Position numbers and translations under genes: made by a program. From positions 1,164,098 to 1,228,097 of the forward strand of contig NZ_KZ614146.1 in the NCBI RefSeq assembly GCF_002886185.1: a DNA stretch of 64,000 nt, written 5' to 3'. Below the pieces are notes generated by a model that was not told where the DNA came from, made no database searches, and was given only the letters and a program-made list of their open reading frames with translations. Every line of letters starts with the position of its first letter. The stretch's first letter is position 1. This document shows, in pieces, positions 61,604 to 64,000 of the stretch. The DNA comes from Salipaludibacillus neizhouensis. GTDB taxonomy: Bacteria; Bacillota; Bacilli; Bacillales; Salisediminibacteriaceae.

Positions 61604-62036
61604 AAATACCATGTTTTATTAAACTCTATTAACCTAAGTGATTTTAAACAACTTACTTATTATCAAAAGACATTTGAAGCACGGAGAAGTCAGAACATAA
61701 ACTAAAACTACGGGCAGAGACCCTGGCGGGGAGCATATCTGACCTCCACCCTCATGGCAAGGTTGAACGAAGGAATGTAGGAGCATTGACTCTGGGAGAC
61801 ATGGGAGGGTTAACCCCATGAGAAACGTGGAGATCCATCGTTGCGATCATACGTAAAATTCCCCTCTACTTTTAAAAAATTACTTAAGTGGAGCTGGTCA
61901 ATCAGCCCCCTAACATCCATTTTTTAAAAGATAAGTTAAAACTAACCATGTAAATAATGTCTAGTGGTAAAGAGTAGCTATGAAATCCTTAGATAAACGG
62001 AGTTTTCGTAAGAAAACAAAAAGATTATAGAGGGAG
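61604..62036 (+). ncRNA. candidate bridge RNA region, copy 2
   Basis: Identical by eye to 7640-8072. The same junction-matching GGGAGCAT is at 61729-61736. Identity of a long non-coding end with an intact transposase favours a functional RNA. Confidence 0.4.
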
Positions 62037-62098
62037 ATTAGTTAGAGAAGGATATTTCACACAAATTAGCAGAGGTTTCAATAAAGGGGGAGTTCTTA

Positions 62099-62551
62099 AT
62101 GTTTTATGTCAATGTTGAAGGTGCAGTATACAAGGAAGGTAAATGGTTGATTATTAGTCGTAGTTTGAAAGAAGGGCATGCGGGTGGTCTTCTTTCCCTT
62201 GTCGGAGGTACAGTTGAAAATGAGGGTAACTCAACAAAAATATTGGAAAGAACTTTAAGAAGAGAATTGTTCGAAGAGGTTGGAGTCAAGGTAAAAGACA
62301 ATATGGATTATGTAAGAAACACTTCATTTAAACTAGATAATGGTAGCGTAGTAATCGATATTGTTTTTTTATGTGAGTTTGAGGAAGGTGAAGCTTTTGC
62401 TAAAAGTCCAAATGAAGTTGATGCAGTATATTGGATGTCCACAGAGGAATTAGTTAAACATCCACAAACTCCTATATGGTTGACTGATAGTATAAAGGAA
62501 GCTGAAACCCTGCTTAAAGTAAAAACTTATTCAACTAACGGAGTGCAATAG
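62099..62551 (+). CDS. Nudix hydrolase
   Basis: 150 residues, paralogue of the gene at 18232. GGLLSLVGGTVENEGN and the Nudix helix LERTLRRELFEEVGVKV with RE and EE catalytic residues; here the box is closer to consensus than in the paralogue. The last eight codons (TYSTNGVQ and stop) are encoded by the following cassette repeat, so the repeat supplies the C-terminus. AAAGGGGGAG precedes the ATG. Confidence 0.9.
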   Translation: MFYVNVEGAVYKEGKWLIISRSLKEGHAGGLLSLVGGTVENEGNSTKILERTLRRELFEEVGVKVKDNMDYVRNTSFKLDNGSVVIDIVFLCEFEEGEAFAKSPNEVDAVYWMSTEELVKHPQTPIWLTDSIKEAETLLKVKTYSTNGVQ

Positions 62552-62605
62552 TTGAACAAGCTGTGATTGCAGTTATATTGCAGAACGGGGAGGTATGTTT
62601 AATTA
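62528..62605 (+). repeat. cassette repeat, short form
   Basis: TTATTCAACTAACGGAGTG, CAATAGTTGAACAAGC and ATTGCAGAACGGGGAGG. It overlaps the end of the Nudix gene. Confidence 0.85.
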
Positions 62606-62618
62606 AAAAGGAGGATTT

Positions 62619-62786
62619 ATGAATAAATTAGGTTTATATTTTACAATTGGTATCCCAATTTTTTGCATGATTATTCTACTTAGGTTTTCTGGACTGATTG
62701 GCAACCCAACATTTCTGATTATAATTACTATCTTTATTTTCTTTCTACACTTTCTAAGAAAAAAATCACAAATCAATTTCAGATAG
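62619..62786 (+). CDS. 55-residue membrane protein, two TM
   Basis: A short frame: MNKLGLYFTIGIPIFCMIIL, then LIIITIFIFFLHFLRKKSQ. AAAAAGGAGG is an excellent ribosome binding site. It stands alone between two cassette repeats, a minimal cassette. No family recognised. Confidence 0.65.
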   Translation: MNKLGLYFTIGIPIFCMIILLRFSGLIGNPTFLIIITIFIFFLHFLRKKSQINFR

Positions 62787-62796
62787 TAAAACTGTC

Positions 62797-62875
62797 TTCA
62801 ATTAACGGGAGAGCGTTAGCGCAATAATAGTCAACGTTTCTGTTATGGTGCTATTGGGGAGGAGAGTTTGAGTTT
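62797..62875 (+). repeat. cassette repeat, short form
   Basis: CTTCAATTAACGGGAGAG, CGTTAGCGCAATAATAG and TCTGTTATGGTGCTATTGGGGAG; well preserved. Confidence 0.85.
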
Positions 62876-62895
62876 TTTGGACACGGAGGTGTAGA

Positions 62896-63359
62896 ATGAA
62901 TAAGTTTTTATCAGCAGTATTAGCTATTATTTTATTTTCAGCACTATATTCTTGGTTTGGCTATGTCCCCATTTCTCAGCGAGAACCTAATGTTTATTAC
63001 TTTGGTTTTTTTGAAACGTTTGTTTTTGTCGTTATCTATGCTGGACCTGTTTTTTTCTTGCGGGAGTACCACTTTCTATAATTATTGATAAATTAAGTAG
63101 AACGAATAGACATTCAAAATGGAGGAGTTACTTTCTCCAATTAGGTTTATATTCCTTTGCTGGTGTACTTATGGCTATGATTTATCTTTTACTATTTTTT
63201 CAACCTACACGTCTTTTTGATGCTACTTTGTTTTCAATCCTCGGATTTTTAGCATCTAATTTTCCCCTTTCATTTTTATTTATTGCTAACGAAATTAAAA
63301 AAGAAATAAATGATGATATTTTATTAAACAAACGGAGTAGCGTTAGTTCAACAAGCTAG
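62896..63359 (+). pseudogene. four-TM membrane protein, frameshifted
   Basis: ATG after GGAGGTG begins MNKFLSAVLAIILFSALYSW. At the T-run near 63050 the frame breaks; a one-base change continues as LAGVPLSIIIDKLSRTNRH, GVLMAMIYLLLFFQPTRLF and FPLSFLFIANEIKKEI. The last residues (NKRSSVSSTS) and the stop come from the following cassette repeat. About 154 residues if repaired; function unknown. Confidence 0.65.
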
Positions 63360-63425
63360 TTGACTTATAGTTCCTAATTCCTATCGATTCTATCTGCAAC
63401 AATCAGGCACGATTGTGTGGAACAA
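63325..63425 (+). repeat. cassette repeat, long form
   Basis: ATTAAACAAACGGAGTAG, CGTTAGTTCAACAAGCTAG, ATAGTTCCTAATTCCTATCG and ATCTGCAACAATCAGGCACG. Last copy of the family in the window. Confidence 0.87.
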
Positions 63426-63451
63426 CCTAGGTAGAAAATATCAAAATAGTT

Positions 63452-63511
63452 TATAAAAACGAAACTTAAATCTGCTGGAGAAGAATCATTTTGATTAATC
63501 TTTTTTCAAAA
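63452..63511 (+). repeat. repeat E, copy 2
   Basis: Nearly identical to 19401-19460 and again directly after a long-form cassette repeat. Confidence 0.7.
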
Positions 63512-63548
63512 TTTTTTTTATTTGAAATGGGAGAGGAATTTGTGGTGC

Positions 63549-63586
63549 ACCCCAAAAGTTAGAGTGAAAATTTAACTTTTTGGGGT
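63549..63586. terminator. hairpin ACCCCAAAAGTTA
   Basis: ACCCCAAAAGTTA and TAACTTTTTGGGGT pair with one bulged T and an 11-base loop. A single arm (GTCACCCCAAAAGTTG) is also at 21465-21480, so it may be the end of a lost mobile element rather than a terminator. Confidence 0.5.
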
Positions 63587-63626
63587 CACATCAGACTGTT
63601 TGCTTCTTTTTTAGTATGTGACAGTA

Positions 63627-63660
63627 TGAATGGAAGCAGGGAACCGTCCCTGCGATTCCA
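63627..63660 (+). repeat. dispersed repeat A, copy 7
   Basis: GAATGGAAGCAGGGAACCGTC, then CCTGCGATTCC. Diverged copy in the gap 63360-63775. Confidence 0.65.
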
Positions 63661-63775
63661 TAAATTTCATTTGTCGATTGTTGACGGATGCTGTAATTTT
63701 ATCTATTATAGTATATAAGGACTACTATTTTAGACTTAGGAATTTCATTTTAATACAGGAGGGGAAGTGTTATTT

Positions 63776-64000
63776 TTGAAAAAGTTAATATCTATTAGAA
63801 CAAAGCTTGGCTTGTTGTTAGCAATACCTATTATTATCTTCTCAATTATTATTGGTTACAACCTATTTTCTGAGAAACAGACAACGGACCAGTTAATTGA
63901 AACACTTTATGAAGATACTTATGTGAGTGCCACCAATTTAATACAGGCAGATCGTGATATGTATCAAGCAGATGCGGAATTTTCTAATGTGCTATACATT
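63776..64000 (+). CDS. methyl-accepting chemotaxis protein-like, N-terminal part
   Basis: The first 75 codons of a gene that runs off the window. MKKLISIRTKLGLLLAIPII and IFSIIIGYNLF form a signal anchor, followed by a helical extracellular region (TTDQLIETLYEDTYVSATNL, IQADRDMYQADAEF) typical of four-helix-bundle (4HB) sensor domains of chemoreceptors. A sensor kinase could begin in the same way. TTG start follows AGGAGGGGAAG. Confidence 0.7.
   Translation, partial: MKKLISIRTKLGLLLAIPIIIFSIIIGYNLFSEKQTTDQLIETLYEDTYVSATNLIQADRDMYQADAEFSNVLYI

Larger units (their letters stand above)
60189..62036 (+). mobile_element. IS110-type insertion sequence, copy 2
   Basis: Same length and, by eye, the same sequence as copy 1 apart from one base in the transposase. 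It is inserted into ACTAAAGGGGGAG at the end of a T element and followed by ATTAGTTAG, so that joining the flanks gives AACTAA...TTAGTT, a short inverted repeat. It carries the same masked ribosome binding site (60233-60309) and GGGAGCAT string (61729-61736). Confidence 0.88.

Overview
The window reads as the chromosome of a low-GC Gram-positive bacterium of the family Bacillaceae. The signs are AT-rich DNA, strong AGGAGG-type ribosome binding sites, many TTG and GTG starts, Ddl-MurF side by side, DUF3231, DUF624 (YesL), DUF3006 and CBO0543 proteins, an ECF sigma factor, and acidic exported proteins of the kind common in alkaliphilic or halotolerant bacilli. Calls were made by reading the sequence; no database search was run.

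Layout. Positions 1-6.2 kb hold the end of a sugar transporter, a non-catalytic alkyltransferase-like DNA repair protein, a coiled-coil membrane protein, a cation (probably Mn2+) exporter and decayed pieces. From about 6.2 to 31.1 kb, and again from about 51.6 to 63.4 kb, lies an accessory zone. It holds some 25-30 short genes, almost all on the + strand, each tending to stand alone: GNAT acetyltransferases, SAM methyltransferases, Nudix and HAD hydrolases, a kinase-like protein, a DJ-1/PfpI protein and tiny membrane proteins. Nearly every gene is followed by a member of one degenerate repeat family. The layout resembles an integron cassette array, but no integron integrase is present; only a broken tyrosine recombinase is seen (58.4 kb). 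Two near-identical IS110-type elements (6.2-8.1 and 60.2-62.0 kb) sit at the same conserved box of that repeat. Many genes in this zone are frameshifted, nonsense-mutated, truncated or fused.

Within the accessory zone, 19.7-23.9 kb is an envelope-stress module: an ECF-type promoter, an ECF sigma factor, an overlapping membrane protein with a degenerate LytR-CpsA-Psr (LCP) domain in the anti-sigma position, a complete LCP ligase and a frameshifted lipoprotein.

Between the two cassette blocks is intact metabolic DNA. At 31.5-42.1 kb is an arabinose-polysaccharide utilisation locus: a membrane-spanning AraC regulator, an LplA/B/C-type ABC importer (two permeases and a binding lipoprotein), a GH51 arabinofuranosidase, a GH43 glycosidase and a DUF624 protein. 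Both glycosidases lack signal peptides, so oligosaccharides are probably imported and then trimmed inside the cell. Next come an aldehyde dehydrogenase, ddl and murF (peptidoglycan precursor synthesis), an alpha-CTD-like protein, and a secreted ComEC-like metallo-beta-lactamase/helix-hairpin-helix lipoprotein with its DUF3006 partner. uppP (lipid carrier recycling) lies at 57.3 kb with a tiny coupled membrane protein. The window ends in the start of a chemoreceptor-like gene.
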